Below are positions 53,059 through 61,931 of a stretch of DNA of 64,000 bases, piece by piece (position 1 is the stretch's first letter; each line of letters opens with the position of its first letter). Source of the stretch: Megalonaias nervosa (Eukaryota; Mollusca; Bivalvia; Unionida; Unionidae). Both the position numbers and the translations under genes were made by a program. The notes under the pieces are model-generated. The model saw only the letters and a list, made by a program, of their open reading frames with translations, was not told the DNA's origin and made no database searches. The stretch is from the NCBI GenBank assembly GCA_016617855.1, contig JAECUM010094004.1, positions 16,555 to 80,554 on the forward strand, given 5' to 3'.

Positions 53059-53820
53059 ATGAGTGATACTGCACTTACTATGGAATCTCCTACGGCAAAA
53101 TTAGCTCGACAACAACTTGATGCAATTAAGAAGTATCTTCCAGTCCCTGATTTAAGAACGCCAGGTTGCTCTTGTGGAATTTACAGAGGGTACATAACAG
53201 TTATTTAAACCAGTCACAAAAACTACTAAAGATCTTCTGTCGTTGGAACAAACCGCTAAATCAACCGAAAAATAGCAGATAGAACTAAAAAAGACCCAAA
53301 AGATTCTCCGAGAACTTCCAGCTGAAATAGCAGCTGCTAAACCACAACTACTGCAACAAATACAGCAAGCAATAGAGGGTGTCGCACAAGCCCGTGCTGA
53401 GATTGGTGATATCACGGAACTTGTTGAACCAGAATCTGTTAATAAAAAATAAAAAACACCTCCCGAATTTACCGAAGAAGGTCATAAAATACTTATATAG
53501 CGGTTGCTTCAGCAGGACATCAAATTCGGGATGTATTATTAGATCCAATGACCGCCGACGTTACCAAAATAAACTGGACTCGTTTCGTGTTTCGAAAGTA
53601 CCATGGTATACCTCAAATTAGTGGTGAATATAAGCCTTTATTTAAAGAATTTGAGAAACAGGTTAAAGAAGCTAGAGAATCACCACTACTTGGAGATAAA
53701 TTATCATCCAAAAGATCACAATTTTGACAGCCTCTTGTAGAGGAAGAAGAAGCAACTGGAAGTGGCCTTGCCACTCGCGATCTACGTCGTACAAAACTCG
53801 GTGGCAATATGATAGCTTAA
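53059..53820 (+). pseudogene. Broken gene for a coiled-coil viral-type protein
   Basis: Starts at ATG 53059 (MSDTALTMESPTAKLARQQL) and stops early at 53206-53208. A second frame then carries a Gln/Glu/Ala-rich segment typical of a coiled coil (about 53211-53451), with one internal TAG. A third frame (about 53522-53820) carries the C-terminal part with an in-frame TGA near 53726, and ends in TAA at 53818-53820. That makes at least two frameshifts and two stops. The original product was probably about 250 residues. No family is recognised; its position as first gene of the + strand cluster suggests a virion or regulatory component. Confidence 0.5.
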
Positions 53821-53826
53821 TCACAG

Positions 53827-54066
53827 GTGATTCAAGATAAACTTTGTCCAAATAACATCCTCCCTGATGTTGATCGACTAGAAATTCTGATTGGTGGAAG
53901 ACGTGCTGGCAACAATTCCCACGAAATTATTAATGAAGCAGCTGATATTTGTCAGCGTTTATTTACCGGTTGCGTCATGGACAGTTGCGTCTATAGTGCG
54001 CTGATCGATGAAATTACCGACGATTACTACAGTGAGTGTTCAATTAGATCGGCGATAACAAAATAA
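53827..54066 (+). CDS. Small unrecognised viral-type protein, start codon lost
   Basis: An open frame of 79 codons. No ATG is present: the frame opens directly after the preceding gene's TAA (same frame), with GTG at 53827 as the likely position of a former ATG. It is acidic to neutral, with CQRLFTGCVMDSCVY in the middle. It ends two bases before the ATG of the next gene, so the spacing is virus-like and compact. The family is not recognised. Confidence 0.45.
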   Translation: MIQDKLCPNNILPDVDRLEILIGGRRAGNNSHEIINEAADICQRLFTGCVMDSCVYSALIDEITDDYYSECSIRSAITK

Positions 54067-54067
54067 C

Positions 54068-54334
54068 ATGATTATACATAATGCCCAACGTGGACCTGAA
54101 AACGTCAGGGTGATAAATTCACGATTAACGGTTCATAAAATGATCTACGGAGATGGACTCGGCGATGTTGTTGAAGGTTTATTTAGAAGGATAACCCCAA
54201 AAGCTATCCCGATTGCAAAACAATTAGGCATGAAAACCATCGAAGTTGTTCGTGATAAGGCTATTGGCACTGTTGGTAATGTTGCTGGTAAAGCATTCTC
54301 GGCGATCAAAGACAGACTCGCACGATTAGTATGA
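54068..54334 (+). CDS. Minor virion protein, adenovirus pX/pVI-like (PX type)
   Basis: An intact frame of 88 codons. After about 28 residues comes YGDGLGDVVEGLFRRITPKA, then an amphipathic, Ala/Gly/Val-rich and Lys-containing helix region ending in basic residues. A GDG(L/I)G motif followed by a short amphipathic basic helix is the signature of small membrane-active or core proteins of adenoviruses and Polintons (family knowledge). The TGA overlaps an ATG (ATGA) of a following frame. It is one of the few undamaged genes of the element. Confidence 0.55.
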   Translation: MIIHNAQRGPENVRVINSRLTVHKMIYGDGLGDVVEGLFRRITPKAIPIAKQLGMKTIEVVRDKAIGTVGNVAGKAFSAIKDRLARLV

Positions 54335-54577
54335 TGAAAACCACAGCAGAATGTGAAGCATTCCAGCGCAAGCATTCCAGTAAAACTGCCCAGCACCAAA
54401 GTAAGCATTCCAGTAAAACTGCCCAGCACCGAAATGATGCCAGCATGTGTCAACAAAATAATAAATCAAGCTGCAAGTGAGCGGTTGAAAGAATTAGCTG
54501 GCGGGCCATCTCTGACAAAACAAGCTGCCGAGGAGATAGAAAAAAAACATAACTGCAAACCTAATACCGGGTATTGA
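54331..54577 (+). pseudogene. Small gene with 33-bp duplication, frameshifted
   Basis: The ATG at 54331 overlaps the previous stop, and its frame runs 48 codons. A second frame (54353-54577) is also open across the same DNA and carries the better C-terminal part (NQAASERLKELAGGPSLTKQ and on to GY). A 33-bp unit at 54371-54403 is repeated at 54404-54436, giving SIPVKLPST twice in the second frame. Either frame could be original at the 5' side. The family is not recognised. Confidence 0.35.
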
Positions 54578-54660
54578 TCTGGTCCGTCGTCGTCGCTGAT
54601 CAACCACTTATTGGTCAGTGTTAGAACGTCGTTTTAGACAGCAGTGAATATATAATAAAA

Positions 54661-55925
54661 ATGTTCAAACGTGTTTCTGATCCAGCATTTGACATGGACG
54701 CACTAGTGCTCAAGGATAAGTTTGTGCATGATTAACAGTATTATTCTTATGAAACACGAGAACCAGACCAACGTGGACGAATCGAATTACAAGTCCAAGA
54801 TACATCAAAGTATTTCTTGCCCGCCGAGGCATTTATTGAAGTTCATGGTAAACTTATGAAAAATGATGATACCAATTATGCAGCAAATGAACGATGTGGA
54901 TTTGTTAACAATGATATTAAAGCATTGTTTAACAATGCCAGATATATCAATGATGGTAGAGAAATCGAAGCATGCCTCGATATCGTTGATGTTGCTACGA
55001 TAATTATCGGTCTTGCAAGATATTCTGATGACTATTCACGGTCCGCCGGTCCGTCCATGATGTTCGCGAAGGACATTACTGACCATCCTGCCAATAGGCA
55101 TCATCTCATGGTACAATTAGAGCTGGCCAGCGCCGTTAATCCACAACCAGCTGAAATGATACCTCGACCAGCCTCTGCTTTTGCGACACTGCAGAGCCCT
55201 AATCAAGAATTCAGCCTGGGATTTGCAGCACGGCGATCTCAGGTTAACGTAGATGGTGGATTTTCATGTGTGATACCACTGTCACATATCTTTGGATTCT
55301 GTAGACATGTTAAAGAAATTGTCTTCGGAGCCAAACATACGGTAGCACTGGTTTGAAGGGCCACAGACAACGATGCTATCTGGCGTGCTGGGATTGGTGG
55401 GGGTGTGCGCTGGTAAAGTAACACTAACAAACCTAGCATTATTGGATGCCTACGATGACTCCGTCGTTGACATAAGAACAACGATTATTATCGTTCATGA
55501 ATAACGGCGTCAAATCAACGCTGTCTTGGCTGACAATGACCACAGACACAGCTTCAGGCACAGGAACAGTGTCTACGATTTCTCTGAGAATAAATGGACA
55601 TCAAGAACCATCCGAAGACATAATACTGAATTTTGACCAAAACAACGTTGCACGGACGCCTCATAGTTCGATGAGATTTATGGGGCGTGATCAGAATGTC
55701 GACTCAAGCCTGCAGATATCTCAGCGGTATTTCTCGACTCTGTATCCGATTTATTATATCTCGTAGGAACATCTGGATTTATTCAGACAGTCAGTCGTTG
55801 ACGTACACGTGCGAGCTATTGTTGGTCCTGCTTCAGCCGGTGGTTACAGAGCAATTACTGTTATGATGTCAGATAAACAATGTTGCCTGAAGGTGTTAGT
55901 GAACGAATAAAAGTCGTTGATGCGC
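54661..55925 (+). pseudogene. Candidate major capsid protein (double jelly-roll type), broken
   Basis: Starts at ATG 54661 (MFKRVSDPAFDMDALVLKDK), with an in-frame TAA at 54733-54735. The same frame then runs to TGA at 55354-55356 with a strand-rich sequence (FLPAEAFIEVHGKLM, FVNNDIKALFNNARYIN, then FSCVIPLSHIFGF). Coding continues in another frame at 55409-55504 (AGKVTLTNLALLDAYDD), and weaker fragments reach about 55920. The overall look matches a capsid family often found in animal Polinton-like elements, and its place between minor virion genes and the protease fits. The fold assignment is from sequence pattern only. At least one stop and two or more frameshifts. Confidence 0.5.
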
Positions 55926-55933
55926 CCGTTAAA

Positions 55934-55990
55934 TGTTTTCCGAACATGTAAGTGTTTTCCAAACATGTAAGTGTTTTCCAAACATGTAAT
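55934..55990 (+). repeat. Three tandem copies of a 19-bp unit
   Basis: TGTTTTCCGAACATGTAAG and two near-identical copies lie at 55934, 55953 and 55972. They sit at the 3' end of the capsid-like pseudogene and add stops in one frame, so they look like a post-insertion expansion. Confidence 0.8.
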
Positions 55991-56050
55991 TGGATCGCAA
56001 GAGATCTGTAATTAGATCATTCATATGTTATAATGTTATATCATCACGTC

Positions 56051-56460
56051 AATGTTACTCTGACACCTGGTCAGATTAAAAACTGCAACCCGCATGGAAG
56101 AAGAATTCTGGGGCAAAAATAACTCCGAAATCTGCGGCGTTGCAAGGCCCAAATAAATTATCGTTGACTGAACGTCAGCTCAAACACTATAATGACACCA
56201 AGAAGTCAAGAACTGGCGTTCGACTTGATCTTTCTGCGAATGCTATCAGCGACACAACAAACACCGGCGGTATATTTCCGTTTCTAACGGCGTTACAAGC
56301 GCTAATTTAAGCAGCGCCTCCAGCTGTTGCAAAACCAGCTGCACTTGGTGCTTTTGGAACAGCTGCTGACACGGCATAAAAACGTCTCCCAAAAAATGGA
56401 CGGAGTCTAAGATTACCAGGAACGCGGTATGGTCAAGGGCTGAGTCTGCCGGAGACGCTT
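56051..56460 (+). pseudogene. Minor virion-type protein, broken
   Basis: Opens with NVTLTPGQIKN (56051) and stops at a TAA near 56122. A shifted frame continues with LSLTERQLKHYNDTKKS, TGVRLDLSANAISDT and a hydrophobic GGIFPFLTALQALI, then two stops separated by an Ala/Pro-rich segment. The mix of short basic (Q/K)L repeats, then a Gly/Leu-rich hydrophobic helix, resembles small structural proteins next to the protease in animal Polinton-like elements. No enzymatic motif. Confidence 0.4.
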
Positions 56461-56474
56461 CGTTAAAACTTCCC

Positions 56475-56760
56475 ATGTCCAGTTTTGATTTACTTGATGC
56501 TGCTTGGCGATTAAACATAAAAAACTTCAGAGGTGTTTTCATGCGTGATCAGTTACAGGAAAAACCAAACTATGTTGAAACCGGTATTATTAATCTCGAT
56601 GCACGTTCTGGTCCAGGTACTCATTGGGTTGTATACGCGGTTGATCCACGTGGTGTACCGGGATGTATAAGTTCTCCGTGTTGAGCGCCGATAAATTTTA
56701 GGATAATTACAAGATATTCATGGCGTTATTCCACCGACAGATTTTCCGAAACCGTCTTAG
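56475..56760 (+). pseudogene. Adenain-like cysteine protease, 5' part
   Basis: ATG at 56475. The frame of 69 codons carries FRGVFMRDQL, then GIINLDARSGPGTHWVVY. The His of GTHW (residue 50, 56622-56624) stands where the catalytic His of adenovirus-type (Ulp1-related) proteases is found. In the family an acidic residue and a Cys follow downstream. Here the frame breaks shortly after the His block and no intact Cys region was found, so the copy cannot be active. In Polintons this enzyme cleaves virion precursors. Confidence 0.7.
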
Positions 56761-56892
56761 TCGCGTTAAATCAAAATAACAAGGGAACATTCATACTGGA
56801 TCCAGAAGACAAAACCCTAACCAACCCACATATTGGTTGTGTCTGGAATTTGTCGCGAAAACACCTCAGTTGGTGACTTTGTATATACCATA

Positions 56893-57582
56893 ATGAATCC
56901 CACACAATCTTATCGTTATAATCAAGCGTGTGTGAGAAAGGAATCGCTGGAAAAAATCATCGACGAGCACATGATAAAGCAAAAAAAATATCGCAGACGA
57001 ATCACCGCTATCGACAATGTTGCATACGAGGTTTCCTCGTTGGTCGCTGGAACAACGACGTTAATCGGTACGTTATCAACGACGTCCGTGGTTGGAATCG
57101 GTGTCTCTGTTGTTGTCGTGGTTGGTGGAATACTCAATATTATCGCGAAAAAATATGTACATGTATCAGTAAAAAAAGAGCACACAGAAATAACTTACGC
57201 TGCGACATATGCGTATGTAAATATATCATCGAGACTGTCAGGGGGGTTAAACGACGGTTCAATATCAGACAACGAATTTGCTGCGATCAGGGGTATTTAT
57301 TATCGGTATCATAAGAACGCCAACACACCATCGCCAATGTTGCCAGCGCCACATTTGGAATCCGCCCTATATATAATAATGACCGCAGAAATAACCTCAG
57401 GACTGGAACAGATCATCGCTAACACAACGCCGCCGCCGACCACAATGATATCAGTGACATATACAAATCGTCGATCAGAACTGTGCTGGGATGGCCATTG
57501 GAAGCAGCAGCTGTTGTTAAAACATAACGTCCAAAAAGAGATGATTTTTATTCAATGGAAGACCGTCTTTAAAGCTGGTTAG
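56893..57582 (+). CDS. Membrane-type protein with long hydrophobic hairpin
   Basis: ATG at 56893 (MNPTQSYRYNQACVRKESLE); the frame is open in-frame back to 56833. A basic helical segment (EHMIKQKKYRRR) is followed by a long hydrophobic, Gly/Val/Thr-rich stretch (about residues 48-87) that could form two membrane helices with a Gly turn. A charged second half follows (KKYVHVSVKKEHTEITYAAT, GSISDNEFAAIRGIYYRYHK). This helix - double membrane segment - helix layout is like SLATT-type or related proteins found in animal Polinton-like elements. The last 40 residues look unlike the rest and may follow a frameshift. The role is unknown; a membrane or envelope function is only a guess. Confidence 0.5.
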   Translation: MNPTQSYRYNQACVRKESLEKIIDEHMIKQKKYRRRITAIDNVAYEVSSLVAGTTTLIGTLSTTSVVGIGVSVVVVVGGILNIIAKKYVHVSVKKEHTEITYAATYAYVNISSRLSGGLNDGSISDNEFAAIRGIYYRYHKNANTPSPMLPAPHLESALYIIMTAEITSGLEQIIANTTPPPTTMISVTYTNRRSELCWDGHWKQQLLLKHNVQKEMIFIQWKTVFKAG

Positions 57583-57589
57583 TTACAGA

Positions 57590-58062
57590 GTATGATGAAC
57601 TACTCGAGAATTTCCAACATCTGGATAATAAACTTCTTCAAGGAGAAAAAATAGCCAGCGATCAAGAGGTGGTACGACAGAGAAGAGCGAGAACTAAGAG
57701 AAATATTTGAGAATTATATAATTGAATATCCTAATGATTTTATTAGATCAGGTGTCAATATTATAATGGGACATCTAGGAGGGCTGAGTCGCGATGCTTC
57801 ACGTTTAGCATCACATATTTATGCTGGAACCAGACATGAAAAGGATCCCGCTCAACAAAAAATACTTTTTGATCGTTTTAAGATCACTGAAAAAGACCGA
57901 TTGGATACGTTTAAACTAAAGGGGCTCGATTCTAATAAGATGAAGCAGACTATCAATGATATAGCTGACGAATATCTTCCGAAGATTGTTGTAGTATGGG
58001 AGAAAATAAAAGACCCTCCAGATATTCTCCGACATGACAACGATCCAACAGATGGTGGTCGT
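57590..58062 (+). pseudogene. Helical, charged viral-type protein, one frameshift
   Basis: A first frame (EYDELLENFQHLDNKLLQGE .. RRARTKRNI, to about 57709) stops. The neighbouring frame carries IFENYIIEYPNDFIRSG, then MGHLGGLSRDASRLASHIYA (ATG 57766) and a Lys/Asp-rich helical part to about 58062. Beyond that the open frame to 58227 is antisense to a - strand reading and is probably not coding. The family is not recognised. It lies in the same direction as the virion genes. Confidence 0.4.
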
Positions 58063-58200
58063 CGTATATCTGCCCTCTTCACGTCGCTGCTGTGTCATCT
58101 CAAAATCATCGTTGACTTTTTCAACATAGAGTTGAACTGTGAGACCATCTTGCTGCAATTGCTTGATCGTAGAAATAATCTCGCTAATATTTTCCTGGTT
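58060..58200 (-). other. Possible small - strand gene before the ATPase region
   Basis: On the - strand an ATG near 58200 opens MNQENISEIISTIKQLQQDG, followed by a further 25 or so charged residues, before the reading becomes unlike protein. It lies just downstream of the ATPase gene in the same direction. It competes with the end of the + strand frame across the same bases. Confidence 0.3.
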
Positions 58201-58223
58201 CATTATACAACAAATGCATTTCT

Positions 58224-58879
58224 TTAACAAAAGATTTTATTTAGATCAATTCTATAACGTGTTGCTGGATCGTGTAAACTTATTGTGATGAATCCATGCG
58301 GGGTTTTCTGAGCATGTGCGAAGAAGCTTTTAAACTTACCTATGTCCATGTCGCCGGGACACCATGTATAACGTGTATTTCGCATGGCATATGTATCAAC
58401 CCCGTTATAAATAACCAAAACATTACACTTATCTCTAATTACCTTGGGAATCGGAGTGAACCGCTGAGTAACGTAAATGACATCTGTGTTTTTATGTCTG
58501 CCCCGTGAAAATATTCTGGCTGGATTTGCTTGTTTGTCAAGCATGACATCATCGTAAACCACTGGATTAATGATATACCCATTAAGATCCTCGACGGACG
58601 GCGCTTCATCGATGTCTGTGATAAATTCAATAACATCATCTTCAGCCGCTGAAGATTCATTGAATTCCTTAAGAACATTATAGCATCGTTGGTCCTCCAC
58701 AGGTGGCGCTACTAAACAAGTTTGTCCCATTTTAGAGACCTCATTACCATGTTGATCAACAATTGAGTTTTACCCGACCCAGATGGACCAATTATAATAA
58801 CTCGAATGGAATTTGGTAACATTGGATGATGCTTGACCGGTGCTTGCTCACGTGTTGCTGAAAAGTCAGTCATGTTCAT
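58224..58879 (-). pseudogene. Genome-packaging ATPase (FtsK/HerA, A32-like), one frameshift
   Basis: ATG at 58879-58877. The first frame carries SIRVIIIGPSGSGKTQLLIN; the P-loop GPSGSGKT is at 58789-58766. Near 58720-58730 the frame breaks, and coding resumes in a second frame (58730-58224). There the Walker B-like VVYDDVM (about 58565-58545) and NTDVIYVTQRF (sensor Gln region) are intact. A P-loop, an acidic strand end and a T-Q strand in this order are typical of viral packaging ATPases of the A32/FtsK-HerA group, which load DNA into the capsid. The length of about 215 residues fits. It is divergent from the zinc-ribbon gene, with 29 bases between the two start codons. Confidence 0.75.
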
Positions 58880-58908
58880 ATTGTACAAATATAATATTAT
58901 TTATTATC
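58880..58908. promoter_or_regulatory. Short divergent intergenic region
   Basis: Only 29 bases separate the ATPase start (-) from the zinc-ribbon start (+). The stretch is almost pure A/T (TTGTACAAATATAATATTAT), so it may hold a shared TATA-like promoter for both genes. Confidence 0.4.
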
Positions 58909-59088
58909 ATGAGTTTATATTGTGTTCGATGCAAGGAAGTCACTGGTACAAAATTTCTGAGAGCAACCACGTTGAGAAATAACACGCCGACACTTACAGG
59001 TAAATGTGCAAAATGCGGTACACAACATCATAAGTTTGCGAGTATTCCTGTTGCAACATTGGCGATATTGTTAAGGCAAAATACATAG
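58909..59088 (+). CDS. Small zinc-ribbon protein, DUF5679-like
   Basis: ATG at 58909, 59 residues, undamaged. Two CxxC pairs (YCVRCKEVTG near the start and GKCAKCGTQ about 30 residues later) form a zinc ribbon, with a TLTGKC segment between. This short ribbon type (DUF5679) is found in several nucleocytoplasmic large DNA viruses and Polinton-like elements (family knowledge). The function is unknown. Chosen start: the first ATG in frame; longer upstream readings overlap the ATPase. Confidence 0.7.
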   Translation: MSLYCVRCKEVTGTKFLRATTLRNNTPTLTGKCAKCGTQHHKFASIPVATLAILLRQNT

Positions 59089-59296
59089 AACACCATGGGC
59101 TAAGTATCCTGGGGAAAAACGTCTTCCAGGATACAGTTATTGTGGTCCTGGAACTCGCCTTAATATTAGATTTCACGAAAAAAATTAAGCAAAACCAGGC
59201 AAATTTCCGGTAAATGAGATATGTCGCTTATAACAATCCAGATCTACAACAACAAGATATCGCGGATGTCGATAAAGATGAATTCGATAAAGAATA
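59087..59296 (+). pseudogene. Phospholipase A2-like domain remnant
   Basis: The frame starting near 59087 reads WAKYPGEKRLPGYSYCGPGT, with the calcium-loop-like YCGPGT at 59138-59155, but stops at a TAA about 59186. Past it NEICRL appears, then a frame change, then AYNNPDLQQQDIADVDKDEF to TAA at 59294-59296. In parvovirus-type phospholipase domains a Cys-Arg-x-His-Asp block joins these two parts. Here the His-Asp pair is missing exactly at the frame change, so a deletion of about 10 bases is likely. In viruses the domain helps the particle leave the endosome (family knowledge). This copy is dead. Confidence 0.6.
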
Positions 59297-59369
59297 AAAA
59301 CATATGAGAATCACTCGCGAATTGGTTGATAAGATCGGCAGTGAAAGATGAAACTCCAACTATTACATA

Positions 59370-60360
59370 ATGGAGTCGATTTATAATAGTCCAAGAAGAT
59401 ATTGGAGAGGTACAGTAGCAATTAAAAAACTCGCTGATTCAGCAGGTGTCACACGAGCTATAACCGCAGATTGGTTGTCACGACAGGCCATATGGCAAAT
59501 TTATCTTCCACGTCCCAAAAAGATTCAACATGGACGGTTTGATGCCAGCACACCCAGAGAAATTCATCAGGCAGATATCTTGTTTTTACCACATGATATA
59601 TATAACCGACGCACATACAAATACGCGTTGATTGTCGTAGATGTTGTAAGTAGATGTTGCAAGTAGATATACAACGAGGCTGAACCACTATGGTCTAAAA
59701 CAGCAACAGAAGTAGCAGCAGCGTTTGAACGAATTTATTCGCGAGGACCTGGGCCGCATGATGGCCTGCGAGGGCCACAATTGCTACGGGTTGATCTTGG
59801 CAACTACGCTGATGCAACAACATAATATTAAAATCAGACGTGGACACACCACGATACGTCGCGATCAGGCAATCATTGAACGATTTAATCAAATACCTGC
59901 ACAGCGACTCTTTGGACATCAATATGACCAAGAATTACTGAGCGGAACGCTGAGCGTTCAGGACAGATCTCGTGAATGGGTTGCGAGACTACCTCATGTG
60001 ATGTCCGCGTTAAACAACGAGGTCACGAGTGGAATTAACATGAATCCTGTCGATGAAATTGCAAAAAAAGAAAACACATACCACGACGAAAACCACCAGA
60101 TCAACTACAACAACCAGTGTTGGGTAGTGAACTAATAGTGAGGTATTTATATGAACCTGGTGAACTTGAGGGTGGTGCAGCAAGAGCAACTGATCCCTTG
60201 CTTGTGGAGTGTAATAACACATAAAATTTTCAGCATGATAAGATCTACTATGCAGCCACCAACCTAAAGACTAGATTCAAAAGCCCCTCAACGTGGATTT
60301 GTCTGTGAACAATTACAGGTAATTCCTGAAAACACCCAGTTACCACCAGATTGGATACGC
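59370..60360 (+). pseudogene. Retroviral-type (rve) integrase of the Polinton class, broken
   Basis: ATG at 59370. The N-terminal part (SPRRYWRGTVAIKKLADSAG, IWQIYLPRPKK) is a small helical domain. The core starts at HQADILFLPHD (candidate first Asp, codon 59574-59576) and YALIVVDVVSR. A TAG interrupts at about 59664; the same frame then continues (EAEPLWSKTATEVAAAFERI) to LLRVDLGN (second Asp, 59793-59795). A frameshift follows, and the Glu stands in QAIIERFNQ (59878-59880). Further fragments (VRYLYEPGELEGGA, then APQRGFV, TQLPPDWI) reach about 60360. It would insert the element DNA into the host genome. One stop and one or more frameshifts. Confidence 0.7.
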
Positions 60361-60417
60361 GCCAGCAAAAAAAAAAAAAAAACGCTAACACGAGTCACAC
60401 GCACTGAGGAACGAACC
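60361..60417. other. Gap between integrase and HNH region
   Basis: Convergent junction of the + strand integrase and the - strand replication genes. Contains an A run of 17 bases at about 60368. Confidence 0.5.
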
Positions 60418-60609
60418 TCAACTGCGTTTGTTACATTCAAGACATGTCAGAGAGACATTTTCGCGTGTGTGGCCGAGACTACTATAGATTCTGTCCACGG
60501 TAAATTGTCTTACGTCATTAGGAAAATATTGCCACAACATTATTGTATTACAGCAGGAGCAGTGATTATTTTGTCGTTGTTTCAGCGTCATGACAAATTC
60601 CACATCCAT
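60418..60609 (-). pseudogene. HNH endonuclease domain
   Basis: A 63-codon frame with NHCSCCNTIM (CxxC), then QFTVDRIYSSLGHTRENVSL and TCLECNKRS (CxxC). The two CxxC pairs flanking a VDRI..GHT..N core make a zinc-stabilised HNH fold. It could be the C-terminal domain of the replication protein or a separate gene. The frame has no clear own start context. The catalytic His of the usual D-H pair (DH) reads DR here, so activity is doubtful. Confidence 0.55.
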
Positions 60610-60669
60610 ATCAAACTGGCGTGATTTTTATTTTTTTCACCTCGCGCAGTTAATTTTTTCTACACCGCA

Positions 60670-61211
60670 TTAATAATTCCGGGTGACGCTGTTGTTGTTT
60701 GTGACGCGCTTGGCAACTTCAGCACGTAGACAACCCTGTATAACTGAGATATTTTTGTTACTCTTAGACACAGCCAGATACACTAAATTTGACCATTCGA
60801 TTCGATCATCGACAATCCAGATATTAGTATCTGATATTGTTAAAAATAAGACCAATGAATTGTTATTGCATATCCCAGAGTCCAGCACGATGGGTTTGGT
60901 CGTGAAACGACTTGCGTCTCCGACGTCGACAAAGCCTGTTGTACAGCCTCTACTGGAACCTCGACGATATCATTAAGAACGAGTTTTTGTTCTGAAATAT
61001 CAACGAGTATATTTTGTCTGCGTGTACATCTTGGTCGATAACATAATGGAACTAGCTGATCAGGAAATTTTTCCTTGTGAAGCTCAAATAATTTACGCTG
61101 AAGTGAATCACGGATGTTTTTCTTGGATACAACTATTAGATCATTAGGGCGCCATAAGTTCCAGAAATCTGACATTGGAGTCTCTGAAATTACGGTACGG
61201 TGAAATATCAC
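60670..61211 (-). pseudogene. Helicase C-terminal region fragments
   Basis: Two frames: 61211-60840 with NLWRPNDLIVVSKKNIRDSL, LHKEKFPDQLVPLCYRPRCT and QNILVDISEQ, and 60888-60670 with VLFLTISDTNIWIVDDRIEW. A W.P.DLI..S motif with a following basic helix resembles the region behind motif III in SF1 helicases of animal and fungal Polinton-like elements. No intact helicase motif VI was identified. Confidence 0.4.
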
Positions 61212-61299
61212 ACTGAAATTTGTCAGGTTGTAATGTGATTAAGGATTCCAGTTGTCATAGTTGTTCATCCTGTGATCGATGGTCTACAAACTTCTTCAT

Positions 61300-61931
61300 A
61301 GTGGCTAACATAGTTTATCAACCATTCTTGTGGTGATTCACCTATAAACGGCGCAGGCTGTCCATGATCGCCACACTTGATAATTACAGTAGATTTTGTT
61401 AATAACCAATCAAGAAAACATTTCTAAAACATCTGTGGTTACTGTACAAATCTCATCCGAGATAATTATTCTTGGGATATATATCTCACCCATTCTCTCG
61501 GGGGACCAAGCATCATCTCGCCATCTAAAGAAACTATGATACGTGCATGCGCTGATACCACGTTGTCTCATCTCTCTGGCAAGTCGGTGAGTTGGCGTAA
61601 ACACAATCATGTCGGAGTTTTTAAATAATTCTATCGCACATGTTATTTTAGCAGAACCACCTGGACCATTCAGATAGACTGTGCTATGTCTCGTGATTGG
61701 ATCGTTTACTGACGCTGGTGATGATGATGGTTCTGATAAATTGACACTAAAGTAATAAATATCTGGTGTTTTAACGTCAGTCGACTCTGAACATTTACGT
61801 ATTTGCTCACGTTTTATTCGCCATGAACCCCAGTTGATACAGCTGATGTCTTCTTCGATAAATGGGATCATAAGATTCGTTTTAGAACGACTAATATAAA
61901 ACAAAATCCATGGCGACCCTAACATTGTCAT
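61300..61931 (-). pseudogene. SF1 (Pif1/RecD-like) helicase core with degraded P-loop
   Basis: The frame 61931-61410 holds LNGPGGSAKIT (61667-61641), MIVFTPTHRLAREM (motif Ia), ACTYHSFFRW (Ib) and PRIIISDEI (Walker B, Asp-Glu at about 61457-61452). After a frameshift, CGDHGQPAPF (61372-61346) gives motif III (GDxxQ). This order is that of SF1 helicases. The P-loop lacks the last Gly and the Thr/Ser after Lys (SAKI where SGKT or SGKS is expected), so ATP binding should be lost. The frame starts inside the preceding polymerase region. Confidence 0.65.

Noticed and set aside
53152..53548. - strand frames rich in Ser and Cys across the first viral gene
   Set aside because: Antisense to the coiled-coil reading, whose Gln/Glu/Ala pattern is far more protein-like.
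57916..58082. - strand frames antisense to the helical + gene
   Set aside because: The + reading (Lys/Asp-rich helix) is the better protein until about 58062.
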